Assembly (NCBI RefSeq): GCF_031202305.1
Contig: NZ_CP101731.1
Location: forward strand, 3,598,501-3,662,500
Length of the DNA: 64,000 nucleotides
From: Pelagibacterium sp. 26DY04
GTDB taxonomy: Bacteria; Pseudomonadota; Alphaproteobacteria; Rhizobiales; Devosiaceae
Direction of reading: 5' to 3'
Shown here: in pieces, positions 1 to 7,696 of the stretch
How the letters are laid out: every line of letters begins with the position of its first letter
Position numbering within the stretch: the stretch's first letter is position 1
Position numbers and translations under genes: made by a program
The notes under the pieces: model-generated
What the model was told of the DNA's origin: nothing
Database searches by the model: none
Seen by the model: only the letters and a program-made list of their open reading frames with translations

Positions 1-164
1 CGCAGGTCGTATCCCACCACCACCTCTCTGTCCCGTGCCCCCGCGCAGGCGGTCTGGAGAAAGCCGGCGACATAGGCCATGACGATTTCAGGCGTGAACC
101 CTTCGGCGGGCCCCCTGAGCCCAGAGGTTCCGAAGGCGATGGATGCAGGCGCGCTAATGGGCAT
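1..164 (-). CDS. Phosphomannomutase/phosphoglucomutase, N-terminal fragment (runs off window)
   Basis: Only the first 54 codons lie in the window. Reading the minus strand from the ATG at 164 gives a protein that starts MPISAPASIAFGTSGLRGPA. FGTSGLRG is the hallmark N-terminal loop of the alpha-D-phosphohexomutase family, which interconverts hexose 6- and 1-phosphates to supply GDP-mannose or UDP-glucose precursors. A run of G just before the ATG can act as ribosome binding site. It follows the Wzc-like gene by 65 bp on the same strand, so it is probably the next gene of the polysaccharide operon. The catalytic serine loop lies outside the window, so sugar specificity cannot be judged. Confidence 0.85.
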   Translation of the reverse strand, partial: MPISAPASIAFGTSGLRGPAEGFTPEIVMAYVAGFLQTACAGARDREVVVGYDL

Positions 165-229
165 CCCCCGATCTGACGTTTCGCTTAATGATTGTTTTAT
201 GCCGGCGGACCGGTCACGTCCAACGCCCA

Positions 230-2380
230 TTATTCCTCGTAATATCCCTGATAGCTCTTGCCATACCGCGCCTGACCGCCCGCCTGCTGGTTGAGCACGG
301 CAACCACCGGCGCATCAGGGGTCTTGGCCTGCTCGAGCCGGCTTATCGCCGCGCGCACCTCGCTCTGGGCGGTCGCGGACCAGCGCACCACGAACAACAC
401 CGCATCGGCGTATTGGGAGAGATACAGCCCATCGACCACCGGCAGCACAGGCGGCGTATCGAGGATGACCACGTCGAAATTCTTGACGGCCGCCGCGATC
501 AACCGGGTAAAGGCGTTGCCGGTGATCAACTGGTCGGTCGGAATGTCCGAACGCTTCGAGCCCACCACGACGCTGAGCCCCGTGTCCTGGTCACGCAGCA
601 CGATCGAGGCGAGCGTATCGGCTCCCGCCCTTCCGGCCAGATATTCGAACAGCCCCAGTTCTGGCTCGATGCCGAGGTTCTTGTGGATCGCCGGCCGCCG
701 CAGGTCGCAATCGATGAGCAATGTGGACTTGCCCGATTGGGCATAGGCCCGCGCCAACGACAGCGCCAGCGTGGTCTTTCCCTCCTGAGGAACCGAGGAG
801 GACACCATGATGACCTGCCCTCGCTCCTCCTCTGGCTCATTTCCCGCCGCTCCGCTTTGGAGGGGGAAGCGTTTCCGGCGCAAGTGCTGATCCAATCCCG
901 CCCGGGCGCGCCTTACCGATTCCGCATAGTGCGAGAGCGGTGCCGTGATCACCATATCGGCTGCCGCCTCGGTATCGAAAGAAAGCTTTTGCAATGGAAT
1001 TTCGCCCACCACCGGCAAACGCGTTACCAGATGCAACTGGCTTTCGCTGGTGAATCCACCCAGGAAGTTCTCGTAGATCACCGCCAGCCCCACCCCAAAC
1101 CCCAGCCCCGCCAACCCGGACAGCGCCAGGATCAGCCTTGTGTTGGGAAAGCTCGCTTCGCTCGGCGGCAGTGCGGGCGAAACGATACGACTGTCGGCGA
1201 TCTGCAACTCGGCCTGCACCTGCAAATCCGCGCTCTGGGCCAGAAGCGATTGATATTGGTTGCGCGCCAGATCCGCCGATTGCTGGTATTGGTAAAGCCG
1301 GGTCAAAGCCTCGACCGGCAGCTCGCTTGCAAGCACGTCCGAACGGATCTGCTGGCGCAGCCCGACCGCCTGCTGGTCCAGCTCGGCCACCTGCGTGCGC
1401 AAACCCATGAGTTCGGCATCGGCCCTGTCGGCAAGCTGGCTTTCGATGGCGGCCAGTTGCTGGCGCAGGTCGATGGCGACGGGCGACTCCGCCGCCACCT
1501 CAGAAAGGCTGGCGGCCAGCGTCTGTCGCTGTTCTTCCAATTGCGCCACCGCATCGGATTCGAGCTGGGCCATCAGTGCCGGCCAATCGCGCTCAGCCAC
1601 CGCCGCGCCCACGCTCTGGCTCAGCGACTGCAGCGCATCGCGCCTGCCGGTGATCCCCTGCAGGTTGTCGCGCAGCCGGGACACGGGACTGCCCGGATCA
1701 GCGGCGAACTGCTCGATATTGGCGCTGATGAAGCCGTCGAACACCTCCTCTGTGCGCACCATGTTCTCGCGTGACAGATCGAGCCGCGCCCGCAACACCT
1801 CATTGGCCGCCAGAACCCCCTCGATTTTGGCAAGCGTCTGATCGGCGATATAGGCTTCGGCCACCGCATTGGCCAATTGCGCCGCCTTTTGCGGATCTTG
1901 CGAACGGACGTCTACCGAAATCAGGTAGGTGGCCCCGCGCCGCTGTACCGAAACGGCATCCCTGAACCGGTCGAGAACCGAGCGCAGCGCCGCTTCCCCC
2001 TCGGGCAGATCGGTGGCCCCTAGCCGGAGGAAGGCCATGAACTGTTCGCGCAGCCCCAGCCGCACCCCAAATTCTGGATCGGCGAGCAACCCTTCCCGTG
2101 CAATGACGTCCAGCAGCACCGCATCCGAACGCAGGATCTCGACCTCCGAATCCACGCGCGCAGTATCGGTTGCCGCATTGGTCCTCTGGGTTTCCGGATC
2201 GAGCAGCGTGCTGCGCGAGGCATCGACCAGCACCAGAGCCGAGGCCGTGAAGGTCGGGGTCAGCGCCAGGATGGCGAGGCCGGCAAGCCCCAGGCACGCG
2301 GCAAGCGTCACCAGGATCAGCCCGAACCTGCGGCGCAGCAGGTTCAATATGCCGCCAATGTCGATGTCCTGATCGTCCAT
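230..2380 (-). CDS. Wzc/ExoP-like polysaccharide co-polymerase with C-terminal tyrosine autokinase
   Basis: This 716-residue inner-membrane protein controls polymerisation and export of a Wzy-dependent polysaccharide. A Wzz-type N-terminus has a membrane segment at about 20-41, a long periplasmic coiled-coil section (about 160-400) and a second membrane segment at 413-435. The cytoplasmic BY-kinase domain shows Walker A (SSVPQEGKTT, 527-536), Walker A' (LLIDCDLRRP, 554-563) and Walker B (VVILDTPP, 637-644). It ends with tyrosines 706, 710, 713 and 714, the usual autophosphorylation cluster. The frame stays open upstream to 2854, but that part overlaps the phosphatase gene. The ATG at 2380 follows a G-rich Shine-Dalgarno sequence and starts directly with the Wzz domain, so I chose it. 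It lies 20 bp after the phosphatase gene. Confidence 0.93.
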   Translation of the reverse strand: MDDQDIDIGGILNLLRRRFGLILVTLAACLGLAGLAILALTPTFTASALVLVDASRSTLLDPETQRTNAATDTARVDSEVEILRSDAVLLDVIAREGLLADPEFGVRLGLREQFMAFLRLGATDLPEGEAALRSVLDRFRDAVSVQRRGATYLISVDVRSQDPQKAAQLANAVAEAYIADQTLAKIEGVLAANEVLRARLDLSRENMVRTEEVFDGFISANIEQFAADPGSPVSRLRDNLQGITGRRDALQSLSQSVGAAVAERDWPALMAQLESDAVAQLEEQRQTLAASLSEVAAESPVAIDLRQQLAAIESQLADRADAELMGLRTQVAELDQQAVGLRQQIRSDVLASELPVEALTRLYQYQQSADLARNQYQSLLAQSADLQVQAELQIADSRIVSPALPPSEASFPNTRLILALSGLAGLGFGVGLAVIYENFLGGFTSESQLHLVTRLPVVGEIPLQKLSFDTEAAADMVITAPLSHYAESVRRARAGLDQHLRRKRFPLQSGAAGNEPEEERGQVIMVSSSVPQEGKTTLALSLARAYAQSGKSTLLIDCDLRRPAIHKNLGIEPELGLFEYLAGRAGADTLASIVLRDQDTGLSVVVGSKRSDIPTDQLITGNAFTRLIAAAVKNFDVVILDTPPVLPVVDGLYLSQYADAVLFVVRWSATAQSEVRAAISRLEQAKTPDAPVVAVLNQQAGGQARYGKSYQGYYEE

Positions 2381-2400
2381 GATCCCCCCCAGATCTGCCG

Positions 2401-3201
2401 CTAGCCACGCCGGCTCGGCGCCGATTGTTCGATAAGTCTCGGCGCCTGGTCCTGGCTCAGCCGCACCGCCGTCAGCCGCCCGGTCATGAAAGCCCCCGTG
2501 TCGATGGCGATGCGGGCGTCTGAAACCAGAGCCTGTTCCATAATCGTGTGCCCATGCACCACGCATCCCTCCGGCCCCGGCGCCAACGGACCGGGCGGGT
2601 AGCGGAACCATCGCAGATCGGTATCGGACTGTTCGTCCATCCCCAAACCGGGTTCCAGCCCGCCATGAACCAACACATAGCCGGGTACCTGCATGGCAAC
2701 CGGCAGGTTGGCCAGAAAGTTCCGATGCGCCTGCGGCACATGAGCCTCCAGCACCGCCCTGTTGGCCTCCCAATTGCGCGCCCTCGGGTCGAGCCGGAAT
2801 GGGCTCACGCCATAGGACGCCAGCGTCTCGAGCCCGCCATAGCGGCACCACCATTCGAACCCTTCCGGACCTTCGAAGGCGGCAAGCATGGCTTCCTCAT
2901 GATTGCCCGAAAGGCAGAAGCGCCGAAATCCCGCTTTTGGCGGCGCCATCACGTGCTCGATAACCTGCGCCGAGGCCGGCCCGCGATCGACCAGATCTCC
3001 AAGCAGCACCACCCAAAGGTCCTGATCGGCGCCCCCGGCATCCTCGATGATCGCATCTTCAAGCGCCACCAGAAGATCGAGCCGGCCATGCACGTCGCCG
3101 ATAGCATAAAGCGCCCGGGGAAAATCGCTGCTCGACAGCCGGGGCGCGCCGGTTCGGGGCGCTTCACCGGAAGCGAAAAGGCGCGAAAACAACCGCTTCA
3201 T
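2401..3201 (-). CDS. PPP-family metallophosphatase (serine/threonine phosphatase-like)
   Basis: The 266-residue protein carries the full calcineurin-type metallophosphoesterase signature: GDVHGR near residue 37, GDLVDRGP near 68, GNHEE near 99, and later VHGG and VHGHT for the remaining metal ligands. Relatives are bacterial PrpA/PrpE/ApaH-like enzymes that hydrolyse phosphoproteins or dinucleoside polyphosphates using two metal ions. Its ATG overlaps the stop of the ligase gene by 4 bp and its own stop lies 20 bp before the BY-kinase gene, so it is co-transcribed with both. The position suggests it opposes the tyrosine kinase, a role usually filled by a Wzb or PHP phosphatase. That is inference, because its substrate cannot be read from sequence. 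Confidence 0.88.
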   Translation of the reverse strand: MKRLFSRLFASGEAPRTGAPRLSSSDFPRALYAIGDVHGRLDLLVALEDAIIEDAGGADQDLWVVLLGDLVDRGPASAQVIEHVMAPPKAGFRRFCLSGNHEEAMLAAFEGPEGFEWWCRYGGLETLASYGVSPFRLDPRARNWEANRAVLEAHVPQAHRNFLANLPVAMQVPGYVLVHGGLEPGLGMDEQSDTDLRWFRYPPGPLAPGPEGCVVHGHTIMEQALVSDARIAIDTGAFMTGRLTAVRLSQDQAPRLIEQSAPSRRG

Positions 3202-4577
3202 CGGCTGCGCCCACCCTGGCCCGGATTCCCCAGGGCCAGGGCCAGAAATGCCGCGAAAAACAAGGCATTGGCTTGTATTTCAAGTGAGAAATCGACCAGC
3301 GAATGCAGCCCCGCCGTTGCCGTCACCCCAAGCGCCACCAGCGGCAGCAGCCAGTCGCTTTGACGAGCGTGAAAGAGCACGGCACATCTTAATGCGATCA
3401 TTCCCACCACAAGCAGCGGAATGGAACCCGCGATGACCCCATAGTCGGCCCAGAGCGCCAGATAGGTCGAATGCGCCTTGTCCCACACAAGGTCCGGACT
3501 GACAGGAACCCGATGAAACAGCGGAAAGGCCACCTCGAAGCTTCCGCCGCCGAAACCGAGAAATGGGCGGGCGGCGATCATCTCGCCCACCTGCGCGTAA
3601 AGTGCCGCCCGGACATCGAAATCCCGCTCGACACTCCCAAGGCGCTCGGCCCACCCGGATCCAAACAGCACCGCTCCCAACCCCACGACGGCCAACGCCA
3701 AAAGCACCGTCCACACCGGCATGCCCGGATGCGTCCGCCCCATCTTGATCGCGAAACCACAAAGAACGATCAGGCTTCCGGCCAGCCCCGCCGCCACTCC
3801 CATGCGCGATTGGGTGAGATAGAGCGCTGCAACGAGAACCGCCAAACCAGTCAGGGACATCATCACACTGGCCGTCAACCGCGGGCGAGTCCGCGCGATA
3901 GCCTGCCCGGCCAGCCCTGTGCCCACGACCAGCCCGAAGGCGAGAAATGTGGCATAGGCGTTGCGGTTGACGAAGGTGCCGGTCGCCGAACCCGGATAAG
4001 CCCATTTCTCAAAGATCAGCACCGTATCGCCGAACTGGGTCAGCGCCACAAGCCCGTAGACGGCATGCGCCACGATCACCGCGAACAGTGCCCAGGCGAT
4101 TGTCTGCGCCCGACCCCGATTGGCCCCGACCTGCAATACGAGAAAGAAAAACACTCCCAGGGTGACGAACTGGACGAGCCCGAAAAGGCTTGCGCCCGGC
4201 GCGAGCGAGAGCACCGGTGCGGTCACGCCCCCATTGGGTCCGGCAAAATCGGTTTTGATGGGCAGCAGGATCTGAAGCGCCGCAAACCCGCAAAGCGCCA
4301 GCCACGGAACGGCAATTTCCGCCACCGCTCCAACCGGCACACGGAAGCTTTGGCGCCGCACCATGATCGCAATGCCGTAAAGCGCCCCCGCGCCGCCCAC
4401 CGCAACCGCGTTGATGGCCCAGAACACGGGACGGTTGGCGCCCAGCGGAATGGGAAGAACAAGCAGGAAGACGATCAACACAACCGCTGTCACCCGGTAG
4501 AGCCGCCGTCCCTCCCTCCTGTGGCTCACCCCCGAGTCCACGCGGGTCATTTCCAAGCCTGCCAGATTGATCGACAT
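3198..4577 (-). CDS. O-antigen ligase / Wzy-type polymerase family membrane protein
   Basis: This 459-residue protein is almost entirely hydrophobic helices, about 11-12 by eye. In the second half it has the large periplasmic loop of the Wzy_C family, containing GFGGGSFEV and then AHSTYLALWADYG. Members either polymerise lipid-linked repeat units (Wzy) or ligate finished glycan to an acceptor (WaaL). Sequence alone does not separate the two. Next to a Wzc-like protein, the polymerase role is more likely. The start at 4577 directly abuts the stop of the upstream small gene, and the 3' end overlaps the phosphatase ATG by 4 bp. Confidence 0.88.
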   Translation of the reverse strand: MSINLAGLEMTRVDSGVSHRREGRRLYRVTAVVLIVFLLVLPIPLGANRPVFWAINAVAVGGAGALYGIAIMVRRQSFRVPVGAVAEIAVPWLALCGFAALQILLPIKTDFAGPNGGVTAPVLSLAPGASLFGLVQFVTLGVFFFLVLQVGANRGRAQTIAWALFAVIVAHAVYGLVALTQFGDTVLIFEKWAYPGSATGTFVNRNAYATFLAFGLVVGTGLAGQAIARTRPRLTASVMMSLTGLAVLVAALYLTQSRMGVAAGLAGSLIVLCGFAIKMGRTHPGMPVWTVLLALAVVGLGAVLFGSGWAERLGSVERDFDVRAALYAQVGEMIAARPFLGFGGGSFEVAFPLFHRVPVSPDLVWDKAHSTYLALWADYGVIAGSIPLLVVGMIALRCAVLFHARQSDWLLPLVALGVTATAGLHSLVDFSLEIQANALFFAAFLALALGNPGQGGRSR

Positions 4578-5252
4578 CTAGCGCCTCGCCTCCGGCGCTT
4601 GAGAGCGCACCAGAGAGACGAACCGCTCCTGGATATCCTCGGGCAGGGTTTCGACAACCGCCGTCGCCCGTTCGCGAAATCCTGGGTTCGACACGTAGCG
4701 CGCAGCGACTGAACCGATGCCGCGTTCCGATCGCGCCAGAAGCGCCAGATCGTTCAAGTGTCCCGTCTGGCCATAAGCCCCAAGGATCTCATAATGGTCC
4801 TCGGCCAGCGCCACGCGCCGTTCGGCGATCCATTGTTCATTGGCGCCCACCCTTTGCGAACGCCCCAGCGCTGCGCCGGCCTCATCGCTCCGCCCCAGCG
4901 CAAAAAGCGCCATCGCCTCCACAAGATGTCCATAAGAAAGGCTCGGCATGGCGCCGGTCGCCTCCCGCGCCGCCTCCCGGCAATGGCTGGCGATGGCGGC
5001 AATTCTTCCGCTGGGGAAGAGCCGGAAACCCAGCGCGCCCATGGCCTCTTCGCAAATACGCAGCGAGACATTGGCGCCGAACACCGAGGGCGGAACCGGT
5101 GGTGCGTCCTCGGCGAGTCGGGCCAGGATTTGGGCGCTCGGCGCGAACGAAAACCGGAAAGGCGCAAGTTCACGCGCCGCAAGATACACCCCGCCTGCTC
5201 CCAGCAGCAGGGCCACCACGGTCAGCATCATCCCATTGACAACAGAAGACAT
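4578..5252 (-). CDS. Small membrane-anchored protein of the polysaccharide operon, unknown function
   Basis: The first gene of the minus-strand polysaccharide operon encodes 224 residues. There is one hydrophobic segment at about 8-26 (VVALLLGAGGVYLAA) and then a soluble, Ala/Arg-rich helical region. Helix pairs such as EAMALFALGRSDEAGAALGRS resemble a tetratricopeptide-like repeat. I do not recognise a named family. Similar small anchored proteins sit next to O-antigen ligase genes in other polysaccharide operons, so a scaffolding role is plausible. Its stop codon directly abuts the ligase start, so the two are translationally linked. The promoter should lie in the 193-bp divergent region shared with the cysteine peptidase gene. 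Confidence 0.7.
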   Translation of the reverse strand: MSSVVNGMMLTVVALLLGAGGVYLAARELAPFRFSFAPSAQILARLAEDAPPVPPSVFGANVSLRICEEAMGALGFRLFPSGRIAAIASHCREAAREATGAMPSLSYGHLVEAMALFALGRSDEAGAALGRSQRVGANEQWIAERRVALAEDHYEILGAYGQTGHLNDLALLARSERGIGSVAARYVSNPGFRERATAVVETLPEDIQERFVSLVRSQAPEARR

Positions 5253-5285
5253 TTTGCAGCGCCCAAACCACCCACAAGAACCATG

Positions 5286-5304
5286 CCCGGATCACACATC
5301 CGGG
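5286..5304. promoter_or_regulatory. Inverted repeat in the divergent region
   Basis: CCCGGAT and ATCCGGG are perfect 7-bp arms around CACAC. The repeat sits 34 bp upstream of the minus-strand operon start and 142 bp upstream of the peptidase gene. It could be an operator or a 5' hairpin. It is a short motif and could be chance. Confidence 0.3.
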
Positions 5305-5445
5305 GTCAAGCGCCGCCGACATAGCGGGATCGATATGATGTTCCCCCGATGGGCAGCAAATTGTTTCCGATTACCCTGCAAGATGACGGCAAGCCGATTC
5401 ACGCCGGCGCGGCCAGCTATCCGCTCTCAGTTGGAGACACGGACG

Positions 5446-6027
5446 ATGCGTATCCCCTCATTGGCTCTCACCACTGCTCTGGCACTGGCCGCCGCCCTTG
5501 CCAACCTCTCCGCCAACGCCCAGACAATTCACCCTGCCGACCATGCCGGCCCCGTCCCGGCAACGCAGATCGTCACATCCTCGGCCACGCCTGCCCCCCT
5601 CGGTCTGCAAATCTTCTGTCTGCGCGAGCCTACTCATTGCGCCGCTGCGCCCGCCACCGCCCTAGAGATGGATCAAAGGCTGATGAACCTGCTCGCCTCG
5701 GTCAACCGCGAGGTCAATGCCGCCATCCGCCCCCGGATGCGCTCAACCCAGGTCTGGGAGCTCGGTGCCCAAACTGGCGATTGCAAGGATTACGCCATGA
5801 ACAAGCGTGCCGAGCTCATCGCCCGCGGCGTCCCCGCCGGCGCCCTGCGCCTGGCCATCGGGCTCACCGCCCAGGGCGAGGGCCATGCGGTGCTGATCGT
5901 GCGCACCACCGTCGGCGACTATGTCCTCGACAATCTCACGGCCCAGATCCTGCCCTTCAACCAGACCGGCCACACCCTCACCGCCATCTCCTCACCCGAC
6001 CCAAAACGCTGGAACAGAGTGGCTTAG
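5446..6027 (+). CDS. LapG-like transglutaminase-type cysteine peptidase (BTLCP family)
   Basis: The 193-residue periplasmic protein has a clear signal peptide (residues 1-25, cleavage after ANA). The papain/transglutaminase triad is visible: Cys113 in GDCKDYAM, His147 in GEGHAVL and Asp162 in VLDNL. This is the bacterial transglutaminase-like cysteine proteinase family (formerly DUF920). Its characterised member LapG cleaves surface adhesins under c-di-GMP control. The frame is open further upstream, but the ATG at 5446 starts the signal peptide. A degenerate GGDEF-EAL gene follows 95 bp downstream, as expected for a LapG/LapD-like pair. Rhizobiales carry several BTLCP copies, so the target protein is uncertain. 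Confidence 0.87.
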   Translation: MRIPSLALTTALALAAALANLSANAQTIHPADHAGPVPATQIVTSSATPAPLGLQIFCLREPTHCAAAPATALEMDQRLMNLLASVNREVNAAIRPRMRSTQVWELGAQTGDCKDYAMNKRAELIARGVPAGALRLAIGLTAQGEGHAVLIVRTTVGDYVLDNLTAQILPFNQTGHTLTAISSPDPKRWNRVA

Positions 6028-6095
6028 AGCCCCAAAACATTTGCATCAGATTCACTGTGCTTATTGAGGAGTGTTGCAAACTGGGCGCTTGGATG

Positions 6096-6122
6096 ATCAC
6101 CCTAGGCTGAATTGAGGGTGAT
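6096..6122 (+). promoter_or_regulatory. Hairpin that sequesters the ribosome binding site of the GGDEF-EAL gene
   Basis: ATCACCCT and AGGGTGAT form a perfect 8-bp stem with an 11-nt loop. The right arm contains the Shine-Dalgarno sequence (GAGGGTGAT) and ends on the base before the ATG at 6123. In the mRNA the stem would hide the ribosome binding site, so translation could be controlled by temperature, a small RNA, a protein or read-through from the upstream gene. Confidence 0.55.
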
Positions 6123-7640
6123 ATGACCGGTCCAAAGGCATCCCGATCAGCGGCTCGCAACACGCCACCGCGACGCGTCCCCTGGACGGCGGGCGTGGCT
6201 GTCGCTGTGGCGGCGATGGCTGGTGCCATACTGGCCGGCCAAGGGCCGCTCGCCATTGCTGCCCTTGCCCTGACCGGCGGAGTTCTTACGGCAATCGTCA
6301 TCGCTCGCCTCGGTGCAGCCCAGGGTGGCGCGCATGCCGAGAAGATCGATGACGAGCGGACGCCGGCTCCCCGGTTCCGCGAACTCTCCTCGTCCACGAC
6401 CGATCTCGAACGTGCGCTCGACCGTGAGCTTGCCGTCGCGCCTGCTTCCGAAGTGTCGGTGCTTTCGATCGCCATCGATGGGCTCGGCGATATCGAACGC
6501 GACCTCGGCAGCCATGTGGTCCAAGCCGTCAGCACAGAAGTGGTGGCCCGCCTCAGAACCCTGATCAGAGCCGACGATCCCCTCTTTGTCGGCGATGGCG
6601 CAATTACCTTCGTGATGCGCAATCGGCCCAGCCATGCCGACGACGTGGCGGTTGCACGGCGGCTGATCACGGCCTTTACCGCGCTGGTTCCCATCGCCGC
6701 CGAGCATGTCAAGGTTTCGCTCAGCATCGGAATTGCGGACCACCGTTCCGGAAGCGGGGATGCCGGCACGCTCCTGCGCCGCGCCGAGATCGCGCGCTAC
6801 GAGGCCCAAAGGCTCGGCGGGGAGTGCCACGTGACTTATTCCGAGCAATTGGACGACCGGCTCGGCATCCGCGCCCGCCTCGCCATCGAGCTTGGCGGCG
6901 CCATTGCACAGGGCAACCAGCTCAGCCTTGTCTATCAGCCGATCTTTGGAAGCAATGGCACGGAAATCATCGGCGCCGAAGCCTTGCTGCGCTGGAACCA
7001 TCCCGTTCACGGTCGGCTCGACACCCGCCTTTTGATCGAAGTGGCCGAAGCCGAGGATTTGATGCAAACCCTCGGCCAATGGATACTCGATGTGGTGATC
7101 ACAAGGCTGAGCCAATCCAGTATCGGCTGGCTCTCGGTCAACATTTCGCGCCATCAGCTCCATGCCGCCGGATTTGTCGACGATCTCAGGGCGCGGCTCG
7201 AACGCGCCGGCATATCGCCTCACCGGCTGCAATTCGAAATCTCGCGACAAGCCGTCGAGGATCCCGAGATCGCCGCCACGCTGTCCGCGCTCCGCGCCCT
7301 CGGCATCGAACTGACTTTCGACGCCGATTTCGAAACGCCAGAGCAATTGCTCGACTACGATTGGACAGCCCTGGCCCAGTCTCCCCTCGATTGCATCAAG
7401 CTTCCCGCCCTTGCCATGGGCTCGGGGGAGGATCTGACCACCCAGGCCCGGCTGTGGGGCGCGGCAAGCCAGGTGCGCACCATGGGACTGGTGCTGGCCG
7501 CCAAGAACGTCGAAACCCCGTTCCAGCATGACGTCTTTACCAAGTTCGGCACCGCGCGGTTTCAGGGGCACTATTACGCACCGCCCATGACCGCTCTCAG
7601 CATCGACACCCTGCTCCCCCCCTCGCAGATCGCCATCTGA
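6123..7640 (+). CDS. Membrane protein with degenerate GGDEF and degenerate EAL domains
   Basis: This 505-residue protein has two N-terminal membrane helices (about 21-38 and 43-61) with almost no periplasmic segment between them. A GGDEF-like domain follows, in which the GGDEF signature is replaced by VGDGAITFV, so cyclase activity is unlikely. The EAL domain keeps EALLRW (Glu286), VNIS and a C-terminal FQGHYYAP. However, the DDFG metal motif has become ADFE and AEGVE has become AKNVE, so phosphodiesterase activity is doubtful. Such doubly degenerate proteins often act as c-di-GMP receptors, like LapD. Unlike LapD, this one lacks the periplasmic output domain and a HAMP helix. It lies just downstream of the LapG-like peptidase. 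Confidence 0.88.
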   Translation: MTGPKASRSAARNTPPRRVPWTAGVAVAVAAMAGAILAGQGPLAIAALALTGGVLTAIVIARLGAAQGGAHAEKIDDERTPAPRFRELSSSTTDLERALDRELAVAPASEVSVLSIAIDGLGDIERDLGSHVVQAVSTEVVARLRTLIRADDPLFVGDGAITFVMRNRPSHADDVAVARRLITAFTALVPIAAEHVKVSLSIGIADHRSGSGDAGTLLRRAEIARYEAQRLGGECHVTYSEQLDDRLGIRARLAIELGGAIAQGNQLSLVYQPIFGSNGTEIIGAEALLRWNHPVHGRLDTRLLIEVAEAEDLMQTLGQWILDVVITRLSQSSIGWLSVNISRHQLHAAGFVDDLRARLERAGISPHRLQFEISRQAVEDPEIAATLSALRALGIELTFDADFETPEQLLDYDWTALAQSPLDCIKLPALAMGSGEDLTTQARLWGAASQVRTMGLVLAAKNVETPFQHDVFTKFGTARFQGHYYAPPMTALSIDTLLPPSQIAI

Positions 7641-7696
7641 AGCCAGGGCGTTTCCAGCAAAAGGGCTCGGTCGGGGATGGATACGGTTTTGCGGTT

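Noticed and set aside
188-1774. Long plus-strand open frame (528 codons) opposite the Wzc-like gene
   Set aside because: It is antisense to a full kinase/co-polymerase domain set, rich in Arg/His/Gln as is usual for GC-rich shadows, and has no recognisable motif.
2381-2854. Extension of the Wzc-like frame to a start at 2854 (158 extra residues)
   Set aside because: The extra part lies inside the conserved phosphatase gene, is Ala/Gly/Arg-rich without any domain, and the ATG at 2380 has a ribosome binding site and starts the Wzz domain.
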